Source of the DNA: Caldisericum exile AZM16c01
Lineage (GTDB): Bacteria > Caldisericota > Caldisericia > Caldisericales > Caldisericaceae
Length of the DNA stretch: 64,000 nucleotides
Assembly: GCF_000284335.1 (NCBI RefSeq)
Contig: NC_017096.1
Coordinates: forward strand, 1,116,001-1,180,000
Direction: 5' to 3'
A model generated the notes under the pieces. The model did not search any database. It saw only the letters and a program-made list of their open reading frames with translations, and was not told where the DNA came from. Both the position numbers and the translations under genes were made by a program. Below, in pieces: positions 27,768 through 36,998 of this stretch; position 1 is the stretch's first letter, and each line of letters opens with the position of its first letter.

Positions 27768-29110
27768 AGTTCACTTACTATTTCCTTAAATTGCTCTCCC
27801 CTGTCTTCAAAGTCTCTGAACATATCAAAACTTGCACATGCAGGAGAAAGAAGCACTATATCGCCTGCTTTCGCAATATTTCGTGCAAAAGTTATCGCCT
27901 CTTTGAGACTTCCCACAATTGCAAAGTCATGAAAGTCTGCTTTTGTTGATGCCTCCTTCAATTGATGTGCAGTTTGCCCCAAAAGGATCAAAAATTTCAC
28001 CTTATCTCTAAACATCTTCGCAAGTTGCGTAAAATCGTTATTTTTACTGCTACCGCCTGCAATGAGAATGACCTTTTGGTTGAAGGATTCAAGTGCTTTT
28101 ATTGTCGAGTCAGGTGTGGTAGATTTTGAATCGTTTATGAAAATTACACCATTAACTTCTCGAACAAATTCAAGTCTATGCGGTAAACCTTTAAAGGTCC
28201 TAATTCCATCCCTTATAACTTCTACTGGCACCCCCATTACGATAGAACACAAAATACTTGCAAGAGTATTTTGAACATTGTGAAGTCCCAAAAGTGGTAT
28301 CTCTTCTTTTTCAATAATTTCCTTAGGTTTACTAAATTTGTCCTCCCTAAAGTAAATCTTATTATCTTTCAAAAAAGCACCGCTTTCAATACTTTCCTTT
28401 AAAGAAAAGTAATAAACTTGTGGCTTAATTTCCTTAGAAAGATTTTTTACAACCTCATCATCATAATTAAGAATTGCAAAATCAGATTCTGTCTGATTAA
28501 TGAAGATTCGTTTCTTTGCTTTAAGGTAATCTTCCATTGAAGTGTACCTGTCGAGATGGTCTTCAGTAAAATTGAGAAAAACAGATACCTCTGGATGGTA
28601 TTGCTCAATTGTCTCAAGTTGGAAACAACTTGTTTCAAGAACTGCATATTCAGGGTTAGGATTTTCAAGTAGTAATTCTGAATATGGCGTCCCTAAATTA
28701 CCACCAACAACTGTATTTTGATTAAATAATTTGAAAATATGTCCTGTAAGAGCGGTTGTCGTGCTCTTACCGTTTGTCCCTGTAATTGCAATAATTTTTG
28801 TGTTTGGCGAAAACATGTTTGCAAATTCAAGTTCACCGATAATTTTTATCCCTTTTGATTCAAGATCTTTTACAATAGGAGCACTCATTGGAATACCGGG
28901 AGAAAGTACTGCAAGATCAAAATTTGAAAATTTTTCAAAGGAGTGTTTTCCAATCTCGTAAGGAATGTTGTACTTTTTAAGAAGTGGCTCAAAAGACCTA
29001 ACCTCACTATTTTCGGCCTTCTCCGTTAAAAATACTTCAAAGCCATGCAACTTTCCGAGGATGCTTGCAAATACTCCAGACCTTCTTGCACCAACAACAA
29101 GAATTTTCAT
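27764..29110 (-). CDS. murD: UDP-N-acetylmuramoylalanine--D-glutamate ligase MurD
   Basis: 448 residues. Nucleotide loop AITGTNGKSTTTALTG, LETSCFQLETIEQYHPEVSVFLNFTEDHLDRY and the C-domain FINDSKSTTPDSTIKALESF and SPACASFDMFRDFEDRGEQF are the MurD series. The last motif is almost identical across bacteria. 12 bases separate it from mraY. Confidence 0.97.
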   Translation of the reverse strand: MKILVVGARRSGVFASILGKLHGFEVFLTEKAENSEVRSFEPLLKKYNIPYEIGKHSFEKFSNFDLAVLSPGIPMSAPIVKDLESKGIKIIGELEFANMFSPNTKIIAITGTNGKSTTTALTGHIFKLFNQNTVVGGNLGTPYSELLLENPNPEYAVLETSCFQLETIEQYHPEVSVFLNFTEDHLDRYTSMEDYLKAKKRIFINQTESDFAILNYDDEVVKNLSKEIKPQVYYFSLKESIESGAFLKDNKIYFREDKFSKPKEIIEKEEIPLLGLHNVQNTLASILCSIVMGVPVEVIRDGIRTFKGLPHRLEFVREVNGVIFINDSKSTTPDSTIKALESFNQKVILIAGGSSKNNDFTQLAKMFRDKVKFLILLGQTAHQLKEASTKADFHDFAIVGSLKEAITFARNIAKAGDIVLLSPACASFDMFRDFEDRGEQFKEIVSEL

Positions 29111-29122
29111 TATATACCTCCG

Positions 29123-30112
29123 CTACAAACCTATAATTTTCAAAACAATTATTAGTATAACCATAAATGCCGTAATAATGCTAAATCTAAAATCAATCTT
29201 TGCTTCTGACCAACCTAAAATTTCAAAATGATGATGAATTGGGGTCATTTTAAAAACCCTCTTCCCATGAGTTGCTTTAAAATAAGCAATCTGTATGAAA
29301 ATTGAAATCGCTTCAATTACTGGAATAATTGCGATAAAGGGAAGATATAACTCTGTCTTAAAAACTATCGATAAAGAGGCAATTGCACCACCGAGAGCTG
29401 ATGCGCCTAAATCACCCATAAATATCGATGCCTTTGGACTGTTAAACCACAAAAACACAAGAATAGAAATAAGCAAAGACAAAGTAAAGAAAAGAAGAGG
29501 CAAATTTTTTGTGAGATACGAAAGCACTATAAAAGTTATAAGTATGATACTTCCAACACTTCCAAGTAGCCCATCAACTCCGTCTGTTAGGTTAAAGGCA
29601 TTAACAGAACCAACCATGATCACAAAAAAAAGTATGAAGTAAAGGAACGGCCCGACGTTAAAATTTGATCCAAGAAACATTACATTAAAAGTCATGATAT
29701 CTTTGAAAGTAGCAAAGAGAACAATAGTTGCAAGTGAGAAAAGAATGAGTTTACTTCTTATTGAGAGACCTTCAGAAGAAGATTTTCTCGATGTTAGAAC
29801 ATCATCAATAAGACCAATAAGTCCAAATAAAACTGTTGAAAAGAACACAAAAAAAAGTTGCCTCAAAACATGGTAAGGAATCTTTAAAGTAAAAATAAGA
29901 GGAAGTATAAAAATAGTCGAGATTAAAAATACGATACCACCACCACGAGGAGTTCCCTCTTTCTTTTTATGCGACTCAATTAACTCCTCTCGCACATGTT
30001 GGACAAGATTTTTTTCCTTAAGAAAATATATGAGAAACTTCTCAAAAAATAGCAAAATAAAAAATTCTACAAACAAATAGATAGGCAAAACAATTTCAGC
30101 TTTCATCTCCAT
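29123..30112 (-). CDS. mraY: Phospho-MurNAc-pentapeptide transferase MraY
   Basis: 329 residues, about ten membrane helices; makes lipid I. The catalytic aspartates lie in GLIDDVL, and NAFNLTDGVDGLLG and the cytoplasmic MTPIHHHFEILGWSE loop are intact. The start overlaps the murF stop by 17 bases (ATG 30112) or 11 (ATG 30106). Confidence 0.96.
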   Translation of the reverse strand: MEMKAEIVLPIYLFVEFFILLFFEKFLIYFLKEKNLVQHVREELIESHKKKEGTPRGGGIVFLISTIFILPLIFTLKIPYHVLRQLFFVFFSTVLFGLIGLIDDVLTSRKSSSEGLSIRSKLILFSLATIVLFATFKDIMTFNVMFLGSNFNVGPFLYFILFFVIMVGSVNAFNLTDGVDGLLGSVGSIILITFIVLSYLTKNLPLLFFTLSLLISILVFLWFNSPKASIFMGDLGASALGGAIASLSIVFKTELYLPFIAIIPVIEAISIFIQIAYFKATHGKRVFKMTPIHHHFEILGWSEAKIDFRFSIITAFMVILIIVLKIIGL

Positions 30113-31451
30113 ACCTCTCTTTCAAAACTTGGACAAATTGTTCCATTTTCATACCACGGGAGCCCTTTACCAAAAAATATGTGCCTTCTTTAAAATTATA
30201 AGTCTTCAAAAATTGAGAAAGGAGATTGCTATCTTCAAAATGATATTTAATTGTTGCAGATCCTTTTTCGTTTATAAACTTTGAGAAATTTCCATAGGTA
30301 ATAAGAGCGTAAGGATTAACTTTGGAAATACTTTCTCCAACTTTTTCATGGAGTGTTTTTGAATATTCGCCAAGTTCAAGCATATCTCCAAGGATTAAAA
30401 CAACAGGGCCTTTTACTCCCTTTAACCTTTCGAGTGCAAGGTTCATTGAGATGGGATTTGAGTTATATGTATCGTCAATGATAGTCATGCTTCCCAGTTT
30501 TATTTTCTCTCCCCTTCCTTTGTATGGTTTGAATTCTCTCAGTGCTGAAACCACATAATCGGGATCAACTCCAACATAGACTGATGAAGCAAAAATTAAT
30601 CCCACATTGTAGGCAAATCCATTATAGGGAACGGTAAATTCAAAAATCCTATCTTGAACATTAATTTTTAATTTCATTGAATCAAAACTTTCTTCAAGAA
30701 TCGTAAGCCTAAAATCGTTTTCCTTATTAAACCCTACCTTAAATACACCTTTTAATCCGTTTGATGCAGAATACAAAAGTTCATCATCTCCATTTATAAA
30801 ACACACACCGCCTAAATCTAAAACAAATCTTACGAGTTTAAATTTTTCGTTCAAGACACCTTTTCTATCTTTCAAATATTCAAGATGAGAATCTCCAACA
30901 TTTGTTATAATGCCATAATGTGGCCTTACAATATCAAGTAAAATATTCATATCGTTTGGTTTTTGAACGCCCATCTCAACGACAACAAAGTCTTCAAGAT
31001 TCGTAATTTCATTTGCAAAAAATAGAGGAAGAGAAACATCAGTATTAATATTTCCTTCAGTTTTGATCACATTAAAGCGTTTTGATAAAGCAAGATATAA
31101 ACCCTCTTTTGTAGTTGTCTTTCCTGCACTTCCAGTTATTCCAAAAATTGCACTATTTACTTTTTTTCGTGCAAAATTCCCCAAATATTTCAAAAATTCG
31201 AAAGTTGAATTAACTTTAACAACACGCCCATCTACTTTCAAGTCATTCTCAACAACTGCAAAAATAGCACCTCTTTCAAGTGCATCGGATACAAAATTAT
31301 GTCCGTCAGTTGTATTCCCCTTTAATGCAATGAAAATATCGCCTTTTACAACTTCACGAGAGTCAATTACGAATCTATTGTAGTCATGTGGTAAGGAAAA
31401 AGTTTTTTCATGATAAATATCTTTAAACAATTCTTGCAAGTCAATCTTCAT
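30096..31451 (-). CDS. murF: UDP-N-acetylmuramoyl-tripeptide--D-alanyl-D-alanine ligase MurF
   Basis: 451 residues. FIALKGNTTDGHNFVSDALERGA (N-domain), P-loop GITGSAGKTTTKE, NVGDSHLEYL and the C-domain DDTYNSNPISMNLALE mark MurF. Overlaps murE by 11 bases. Confidence 0.96.
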   Translation of the reverse strand: MKIDLQELFKDIYHEKTFSLPHDYNRFVIDSREVVKGDIFIALKGNTTDGHNFVSDALERGAIFAVVENDLKVDGRVVKVNSTFEFLKYLGNFARKKVNSAIFGITGSAGKTTTKEGLYLALSKRFNVIKTEGNINTDVSLPLFFANEITNLEDFVVVEMGVQKPNDMNILLDIVRPHYGIITNVGDSHLEYLKDRKGVLNEKFKLVRFVLDLGGVCFINGDDELLYSASNGLKGVFKVGFNKENDFRLTILEESFDSMKLKINVQDRIFEFTVPYNGFAYNVGLIFASSVYVGVDPDYVVSALREFKPYKGRGEKIKLGSMTIIDDTYNSNPISMNLALERLKGVKGPVVLILGDMLELGEYSKTLHEKVGESISKVNPYALITYGNFSKFINEKGSATIKYHFEDSNLLSQFLKTYNFKEGTYFLVKGSRGMKMEQFVQVLKERYGDES

Positions 31452-32880
31452 GAAACACCTCTTTTACAATGTCTATATCCCTAAAGCGCAAAATTTCACC
31501 ATTAGGCATATGCATTTTAGATTCAACCCCTCTTCCCAAGATTGCTATAACATCGTTTTCTTTCGCTTCATTCAGTGCATATTTTATCGCTTCAATTCTA
31601 TCGGGTATAACCTTGTGCTTAATTGAAACAGAAGACGCAACATCCTTAATTATTGATTCAATATCGTGTCCACGTGGATCATCAGAAGTAACAACGCAAA
31701 AATCAGCAAACTTACTCACTGATGCTCCCATTGAAACTCTTTTTTCTTTTTCTGATGTTCCAACAGCACCAAAAACAACAATCAGTCGGTTGCCTATGTT
31801 CTTGATACTTTCAAGCACACTTTCAATCTCATCAGGATTGTGAGCATAGTCGATAACAACCTTTATTCCTTTAAATGTGTAAATTTCCATTCTTCCTGGA
31901 ACTAAAGCATTTTTTGCAAAATCCTTTATGTCTGAAAAGTTAGCACCCTCTAACATTGCGCACGATAAAACTGCCAAAAAGTTATAGGCGTTGTATCTAC
32001 CAAGAATAGGTAAATCTATAGCCCCAAGGGCAGTCCCTTTTTGATACACATCAAAATAAATTGAAGTCCCATGAGTTTTTAGGTTTTGAAAGGAATAGTC
32101 AAATATTTCATCACCACCATAAAAAATTGGGTCCTTTGATACCTCAATAAACCTATCTATATAAAGCGAATTTCCATTGAGTATAGGAGAAGTGAATCCA
32201 TCAAAAAATGAAACTTTCGTTTTAATGTAATCTTCAAGCGATTTGTGGTATTCTATGTGATCTGTTCCCATAGTTCCAAGGATCTTTCTTTTAAAATTTA
32301 TACCATATATTCTTTTGTCCTTAATTCCGTGGGAAGAAACCTCCATGAAAACGTACTTTACACCATCGTCCAACATTGTTTTTAGGTATCTGTGAAGATC
32401 GAAAGGAAATGGTGTTGTTGGAGGCTCAAGGTCAACCAAAGAGAAGTTGTCTTTAATGCCAATACCAATGGTACCGATAAATCCCGATGGCACCCCTAAG
32501 TAGTTGAAAAGCCTATAAAGAAGATAAGTTATAGTTGTTTTTCCCATTGTACCCGTAACGCCTATTAAAGTTAACCTGTCTGATGGATCTCCAAAAAAGA
32601 AGGAAGAAATTTTTGCAAATGCTTCTCTTGAGTTGTGAGTCTTAATAACAAGAATATCTTCGTTAATTTCTAAATCCTTTTCGATAATTACTCCAACTGC
32701 ACCTCTTTTTACTGCATCAAATACAAAATCATGTCCGTCAAAATTTTCCCCCTTTAATGCAACAAACAAATCTCCATTCTCTATAACTCTTGAATCAGTT
32801 TTTATTCCAAAAAAAACTCTTTCCAGATTTCCGTAAATTTCAAAATCTTTAAATTTTTCTTTTAAAATTCGTCCATTCAT
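31441..32880 (-). CDS. murE: UDP-N-acetylmuramoyl-tripeptide synthetase MurE
   Basis: 479 residues; adds the third, diamino, residue of the stem. P-loop GVTGTMGKTTITYLL, EVSSHGI and DYAHNPDEIESVL are canonical. The specificity motif reads DDPRGHD rather than the DNPR usual in diaminopimelate-adding enzymes. DDPR is found in Thermotoga maritima MurE, which uses lysine (known from that enzyme as I recall it). The substrate should therefore not be assumed to be mDAP. Four-base overlap with the PBP gene. Confidence 0.95.
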   Translation of the reverse strand: MNGRILKEKFKDFEIYGNLERVFFGIKTDSRVIENGDLFVALKGENFDGHDFVFDAVKRGAVGVIIEKDLEINEDILVIKTHNSREAFAKISSFFFGDPSDRLTLIGVTGTMGKTTITYLLYRLFNYLGVPSGFIGTIGIGIKDNFSLVDLEPPTTPFPFDLHRYLKTMLDDGVKYVFMEVSSHGIKDKRIYGINFKRKILGTMGTDHIEYHKSLEDYIKTKVSFFDGFTSPILNGNSLYIDRFIEVSKDPIFYGGDEIFDYSFQNLKTHGTSIYFDVYQKGTALGAIDLPILGRYNAYNFLAVLSCAMLEGANFSDIKDFAKNALVPGRMEIYTFKGIKVVIDYAHNPDEIESVLESIKNIGNRLIVVFGAVGTSEKEKRVSMGASVSKFADFCVVTSDDPRGHDIESIIKDVASSVSIKHKVIPDRIEAIKYALNEAKENDVIAILGRGVESKMHMPNGEILRFRDIDIVKEVFHED

Positions 32881-34568
32881 TTTTCAATCCTTAGGTATTT
32901 TACAAGAAATGTCCCTATTTCAGAAAATAGCGGTGCAGATACAGTCGTAGAATATTGCGGGATAGAAGTTTCATTTATGGAAACTATAACGGAGACCCTT
33001 GGATCTGGATAGGGAATAGCACCAAAGAAACTGTATATTAGTTTAGTATGCGAATATCCCCCACCAGGGTTTGGCTTTTGAGCAGTACCAGTCTTGCCCA
33101 TAACCTTGTAGCCTTCTATTTTTGCCTTTGGAGCACCAATTTCTACAACTTCTACCATTGCACTTTTAATAAGACCAAGATTTGTTTTACTTCCTATTGT
33201 TCTTCGAAGAATTGGCTCTGAAGAATAAACGACATTTCCATCTGGACTTTTAATCTCTTTAACGAGACGCGGTGTATAAAGTTTCCCGCCATTTACAATT
33301 GCATTTAGTGCCGACACCATCTGGATTTGCGTTACAGCGACACCCTGTCCAAAGCCCATATTTGCAACTTCTACATCTCCGATATTTTTAGGTGATGGAA
33401 CAATTCCCCTTTCCTCGCCGTAAAGTTCAATTTGAGTTTTATCGCCAAAACCAAAAAGTTTAAAATATTTTAGAAGTGAATCCTTTTGAAGTCTTAGTGC
33501 AATTTGAGCAAATGCAACATCGCAAGAGTTAACAAGAATATCGGAAAGCCCATGTTCCTCTCCATGCTTTTTCCAACAAGAAATAACCGTATCCTTAACT
33601 TTTATTGAGCCACTACAGTAAAAGTTGTCATCTATCTTTAACTTTCCCTCTTCAAGTGCAGCAAGTGCAACAATTGGTTTCATTATTGAACCAGGCTCAT
33701 AATTAAATGTTGTTGGAAGATTTTGCATAATTTTATTAAAGTTTGTTGGGTCAAACGAAGGATAGGTTACCATTGCAAGAACCTCGTTAGATTCTGGATC
33801 CGTTACTATCGCAAAACCATTTTTTGCATGAAATTCTTCAACATATTTTTTAACAAGTTCATAAACTTTTGCTTGAATATTAATATCGATAGTAAGTGTT
33901 ATGTTATTTCCTTTGACGGGATTGAGCACATATGTTGGTGCACCTAACACATCGGGTTCTGCAAAATTATATGTTCTGAAAGATCTCCCATTTCTCCCCT
34001 TAAGATAATCGTCCAGAGATAATTCAAGTCCTGTAAGGCCTGTTCCTTCTGCACCAACAATTCCAATAAGAGGTGAAATTATTTCTCCATATGGATATAC
34101 TCTTTTGTATGTCTTTGTAAAAACAACTCCATCTTTTAAATTAAGTGCATCAATCTTTTCTTTTGTATCTTTAGAAACCGATGTTGAAACAAGGACATAT
34201 GATTTTGCGCTCAAAAGTTTATTAAGTTCTTCATTAGAAAACTTAAGGTCTCTTTTTAAAATGCTTCTTATTTTTGAGAGATTCGCACTATCGATAATAT
34301 TTGGATTAATATCAAGTTCAAATGTTAGTTCGTTTGTTGCAAGTTTTACGCCGGATCTGTCAAGAATTTCGCCTCGCTCAGCCCTCAGGATATCATAACT
34401 TGGTACGACCTGAGGAGCAAATTCTGCAAGAAGTTTACCTCTATTAAAAACGCTTAAATCTATAACTCTGCCTATAAATGTAGCAAAGACAAACACGAAA
34501 AGTAAAAAAGTGACTAAAAGTCTTTTTTTAAAAATATCTTCGCTACTTTGCTCTGATTTCCACGACAT
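32877..34568 (-). CDS. ftsI: Division transpeptidase (penicillin-binding protein, FtsI type)
   Basis: A 563-residue class B PBP with one N-terminal membrane helix (about 15-35), a PBP-dimer domain (about 50-220) and the transpeptidase. Catalytic motifs: SIMK with Ser in PGSIMKP, NSCD as the second motif (Cys-Asp where many FtsI have Ser-Asn, but common in PBP2/MrdA), and MGKTGTAQKP. No PASTA domain. Overlaps the small FtsL-like gene by 26 bases and lies in the usual ftsI position. Confidence 0.92.
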   Translation of the reverse strand: MSWKSEQSSEDIFKKRLLVTFLLFVFVFATFIGRVIDLSVFNRGKLLAEFAPQVVPSYDILRAERGEILDRSGVKLATNELTFELDINPNIIDSANLSKIRSILKRDLKFSNEELNKLLSAKSYVLVSTSVSKDTKEKIDALNLKDGVVFTKTYKRVYPYGEIISPLIGIVGAEGTGLTGLELSLDDYLKGRNGRSFRTYNFAEPDVLGAPTYVLNPVKGNNITLTIDINIQAKVYELVKKYVEEFHAKNGFAIVTDPESNEVLAMVTYPSFDPTNFNKIMQNLPTTFNYEPGSIMKPIVALAALEEGKLKIDDNFYCSGSIKVKDTVISCWKKHGEEHGLSDILVNSCDVAFAQIALRLQKDSLLKYFKLFGFGDKTQIELYGEERGIVPSPKNIGDVEVANMGFGQGVAVTQIQMVSALNAIVNGGKLYTPRLVKEIKSPDGNVVYSSEPILRRTIGSKTNLGLIKSAMVEVVEIGAPKAKIEGYKVMGKTGTAQKPNPGGGYSHTKLIYSFFGAIPYPDPRVSVIVSINETSIPQYSTTVSAPLFSEIGTFLVKYLRIEK

Positions 34569-34806
34569 AGAAATCTTTAACCTCAGTCATGTAAAGTTTT
34601 TTTCTTGCAATACTTTCAATGTATGCTGGATCTTGTAAATCAAGATATTGAGACTCAAGGTTTTGATTTTCGGTTTGAAGAATTTCGATTTTTACATCCA
34701 AATCTGCAATATTCTTTTTTATACGAACGGTCGAAAAGAATAATACACTATAAACTGCAATAAGAATTAAGAGGATAATTAATAAAGTTAATGTTTTTAC
34801 TTTCAT
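34543..34806 (-). CDS. ftsL: FtsL-like small bitopic division protein
   Basis: 87 residues: one N-terminal membrane helix (5-26), then a coiled coil (IADLDVKIEILQTENQNLESQYLDL) and a short tail. Sequence identity in this family is low. The topology, the size and the place between rsmH and ftsI identify it. It overlaps rsmH by 4 bases and ftsI by 26. Confidence 0.78.
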   Translation of the reverse strand: MKVKTLTLLIILLILIAVYSVLFFSTVRIKKNIADLDVKIEILQTENQNLESQYLDLQDPAYIESIARKKLYMTEVKDFYVVEIRAK

Positions 34807-35678
34807 CCAACCTTCTCCGCAACTCTTAACTTTGCACTCCGAGCACGCCTGTTAGTTGCAATCTCTTCTTCTTTTGGTTTAATTACATGTTTATTAACCA
34901 ACTTCAAGGTTGGATTATTCTTAAACGATTGCTTCACTAACCTATCTTCAAGTGAATGATATGTAATAATTGCAATGCGTCCCATAGATTCCAATACTGT
35001 TGGTGCATTTTCTAAAAAACCTTTTAGGTTATCCAATTCTCTATTTATGTAAATACGGAGTGCTTGAAATGTCCTTGTTGCAGGATGGATTCTGTAGTAT
35101 CCTTTAGGATAAACGCTCTTTACAATCTCTGCAAGTTGGGTTGTTGTCTCAATTGGGTGTTTTTTTCTTTCTTCAGTGATACGTTTTGCGATTTTAGAAG
35201 CAAATGGATCTTCACCATAATATAGGATAATATCTCTAAGTTCACTTTCCTCAAAATTATTAATGATGTCGTATGCAGTGTATCTCGTGCATGGTCTACA
35301 CATTCGCATATCAAGGGGGCCTTCCTTCATAAATGAAAAACCACGAGATTCATCTTCAAGTTGTAAACTTGATACTCCTAAATCTGCAAGAATATGGGTC
35401 ACACTCTTTGCAAAAGGAAGAATAAGTGAATTAATTTCCTTAAAGTTTCCAGGAACTATAACAAAGTTATCTCTCACTTGAAGGAGTCTTTGTCGAGCTC
35501 TCTCAATAGTTTCATAGTCCATGTCAATTCCAATAAGAAGACCCTTAGGAATCCTTTTGAGAATCTCAACTGAATGCCCGCCTTCCCCAAGGGTTGCATC
35601 AACTACTATAGAGTTTTCTTTTAAATTCAACAGTTCAATTGTCTCATTTAATAATACTGGTATATGATGTATTTCCAT
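34803..35678 (-). CDS. rsmH: 16S rRNA m4C1402 methyltransferase RsmH (MraW)
   Basis: 291 residues, SAM-dependent. HIPVLLNETIELL at the start, DATLGEGGHSVEIL (SAM loop), DLGVSSLQLEDESRGFSF, GPLDMRM and the late ITYHSLEDRLVK are the RsmH blocks. It begins the dcw transcript. ATG 35678 is chosen; a TTG three bases upstream is possible. A TATAAT only 14 bases ahead of the ATG implies a leader of about 2 bases and so no Shine-Dalgarno use. mraZ, common just before it, is absent. Confidence 0.96.
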   Translation of the reverse strand: MEIHHIPVLLNETIELLNLKENSIVVDATLGEGGHSVEILKRIPKGLLIGIDMDYETIERARQRLLQVRDNFVIVPGNFKEINSLILPFAKSVTHILADLGVSSLQLEDESRGFSFMKEGPLDMRMCRPCTRYTAYDIINNFEESELRDIILYYGEDPFASKIAKRITEERKKHPIETTTQLAEIVKSVYPKGYYRIHPATRTFQALRIYINRELDNLKGFLENAPTVLESMGRIAIITYHSLEDRLVKQSFKNNPTLKLVNKHVIKPKEEEIATNRRARSAKLRVAEKVG

Positions 35679-35686
35679 CAATTGAT

Positions 35687-35692
35687 ATTATA
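35687..35692 (-). promoter_or_regulatory. -10 box of the dcw operon promoter
   Basis: Perfect TATAAT on the minus strand (35692-35687), 14 bases before the rsmH ATG. No convincing -35 was found at 16-17 bases. The predicted start is about 35680, making the message practically leaderless. Confidence 0.5.
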
Positions 35693-35713
35693 TTTGAATT
35701 TTACTTTTTTTGA

Positions 35714-36448
35714 TTATTGCAAGATTCTTTCAGGATGAGTATAGATATTGAAACGGTTGCCCCTTAAAAATCCTACAAGAGTTATACCGAGAGAATCAGC
35801 ACTTTTAATCGCAAGACTTGAAACTGCCGATTGTGATACAATTATTTTTGAATTAACTTTGGAAGCGATTTGAACAATGTTGTAATTAATTCTTCCTGAT
35901 GTAAAAAGTATCGTTTCTTTATAAATTTCATTCTCAACTAAAAAACCTACAATTTTCAAAACGGCTGAGAGCCTTGATATGTCCTCAAAATAAGTAAGAA
36001 GACGCTCTACGGTTGCAACTGCTACAATATGAGTGCCCCCAGTTACTTGAAATGTATCTGAGTGTGTTAGCATTTCTTTCATTAATTTAAAAAATACGTC
36101 ACCTTTAACTGGAGAAATTTTTCCATATTCACTACCGTTTAATGTTTCTTTCCTTTTTGAATCAATTTCGAAATATAAATTTGTAGAAAAATCGTTTTCC
36201 TTTTTTGAATAATTAATGATTTCGCTTTTTGAGGAAATAACGTCATTATAAAAAAGCACACCTATGCCAAGATAAAATTCGTTTCCATTAGAATAAAAAA
36301 TAGATTGAACAAAATGGTTATTTGCATACACATTGAGAATCCTTTCTTCAACAACAAGATCATCTACTTTATGAACTTTCCCGTTTTCAAAACGCAAAAT
36401 CGGTAACTTTTTCATTCTCCAATATTTTACAGATTTTATCAAAATCAT
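35714..36448 (-). CDS. fdhD: FdhD-like formate dehydrogenase accessory protein lacking all cysteines
   Basis: 244 residues. FdhD passes sulfur from a cysteine desulfurase to the molybdenum cofactor of formate dehydrogenases. The C-terminal family blocks are clear (TFQVTGGTHIVAVA, IIVSQSAVSSLAIKSADSLGITLVGFLRGNRFNIYTHPER). The loop that normally holds the sulfur-carrying CxxC reads LNGSEYGK here (about 103-110), and the whole protein has no Cys. The usual EDxGRHNAxDK is EDISRLSAVLK. Start at 36448 or at an internal ATG 36415; both overlap mobA. Either a non-catalytic variant or one that uses another mechanism. Confidence 0.8.
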   Translation of the reverse strand: MILIKSVKYWRMKKLPILRFENGKVHKVDDLVVEERILNVYANNHFVQSIFYSNGNEFYLGIGVLFYNDVISSKSEIINYSKKENDFSTNLYFEIDSKRKETLNGSEYGKISPVKGDVFFKLMKEMLTHSDTFQVTGGTHIVAVATVERLLTYFEDISRLSAVLKIVGFLVENEIYKETILFTSGRINYNIVQIASKVNSKIIVSQSAVSSLAIKSADSLGITLVGFLRGNRFNIYTHPERILQ

Positions 36449-36995
36449 TCTTTGTATTTATGTTGAGAAATGTTAGGAGTTCTGGGTCAATACTTTTTAT
36501 TTCGTCTGAGTAAACATATTGAACATTTTCATCTAAAAGACTTCTCAACTTTAAATTGTTAACTTCAATATTTCTTTCAATCTTTGGTAGAAGTTTCTTA
36601 CTATAAAAAGCAAAAAGTGGCTCTATATAGCCATTTTCAAGTTTAGGGACACATGCATAAGTATTTCTGTCTAAATTTTCCATCATGAATTTCAGGACTT
36701 CTCTATTTATAAAAGGCATATCGCACGCTGTTAGAAAGACAAAATCGGTGTTGAAATAATTAAAGGCAGTATATAGACCACCAATAGGGCCTAAATTAGG
36801 AATCAAATCTTCTATAAATTCGTAATTTTTTATGGGAGCCTGCCTCCCAACGAAGACAGGCTCCTTTTGAAAAACATCTTTAAGGATTCTATATGTTCTT
36901 TCGAAAATTAAGTTACCATTTATGGTTAGAAAGAACTTATCGCTTCCAAAACGTCTACTTTTACCGCCAACAAGGATTACAGGTTTAGTATTCAT
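36387..36995 (-). CDS. mobA: Molybdenum cofactor guanylyltransferase MobA
   Basis: 202 residues. The N-terminal nucleotide-binding loop ILVGGKSRRFGSDK is a good match to the family LAGGxSxRMGxDK, and LIPNLGPIGGLYTAF and TACDMPFINREV follow. It attaches GMP to molybdopterin to make the bis-MGD type cofactor needed by the formate dehydrogenase upstream. It lies 3 bases after focA. Confidence 0.9.
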   Translation of the reverse strand: MNTKPVILVGGKSRRFGSDKFFLTINGNLIFERTYRILKDVFQKEPVFVGRQAPIKNYEFIEDLIPNLGPIGGLYTAFNYFNTDFVFLTACDMPFINREVLKFMMENLDRNTYACVPKLENGYIEPLFAFYSKKLLPKIERNIEVNNLKLRSLLDENVQYVYSDEIKSIDPELLTFLNINTKNDFDKICKILENEKVTDFAF

Positions 36996-36998
36996 TAT

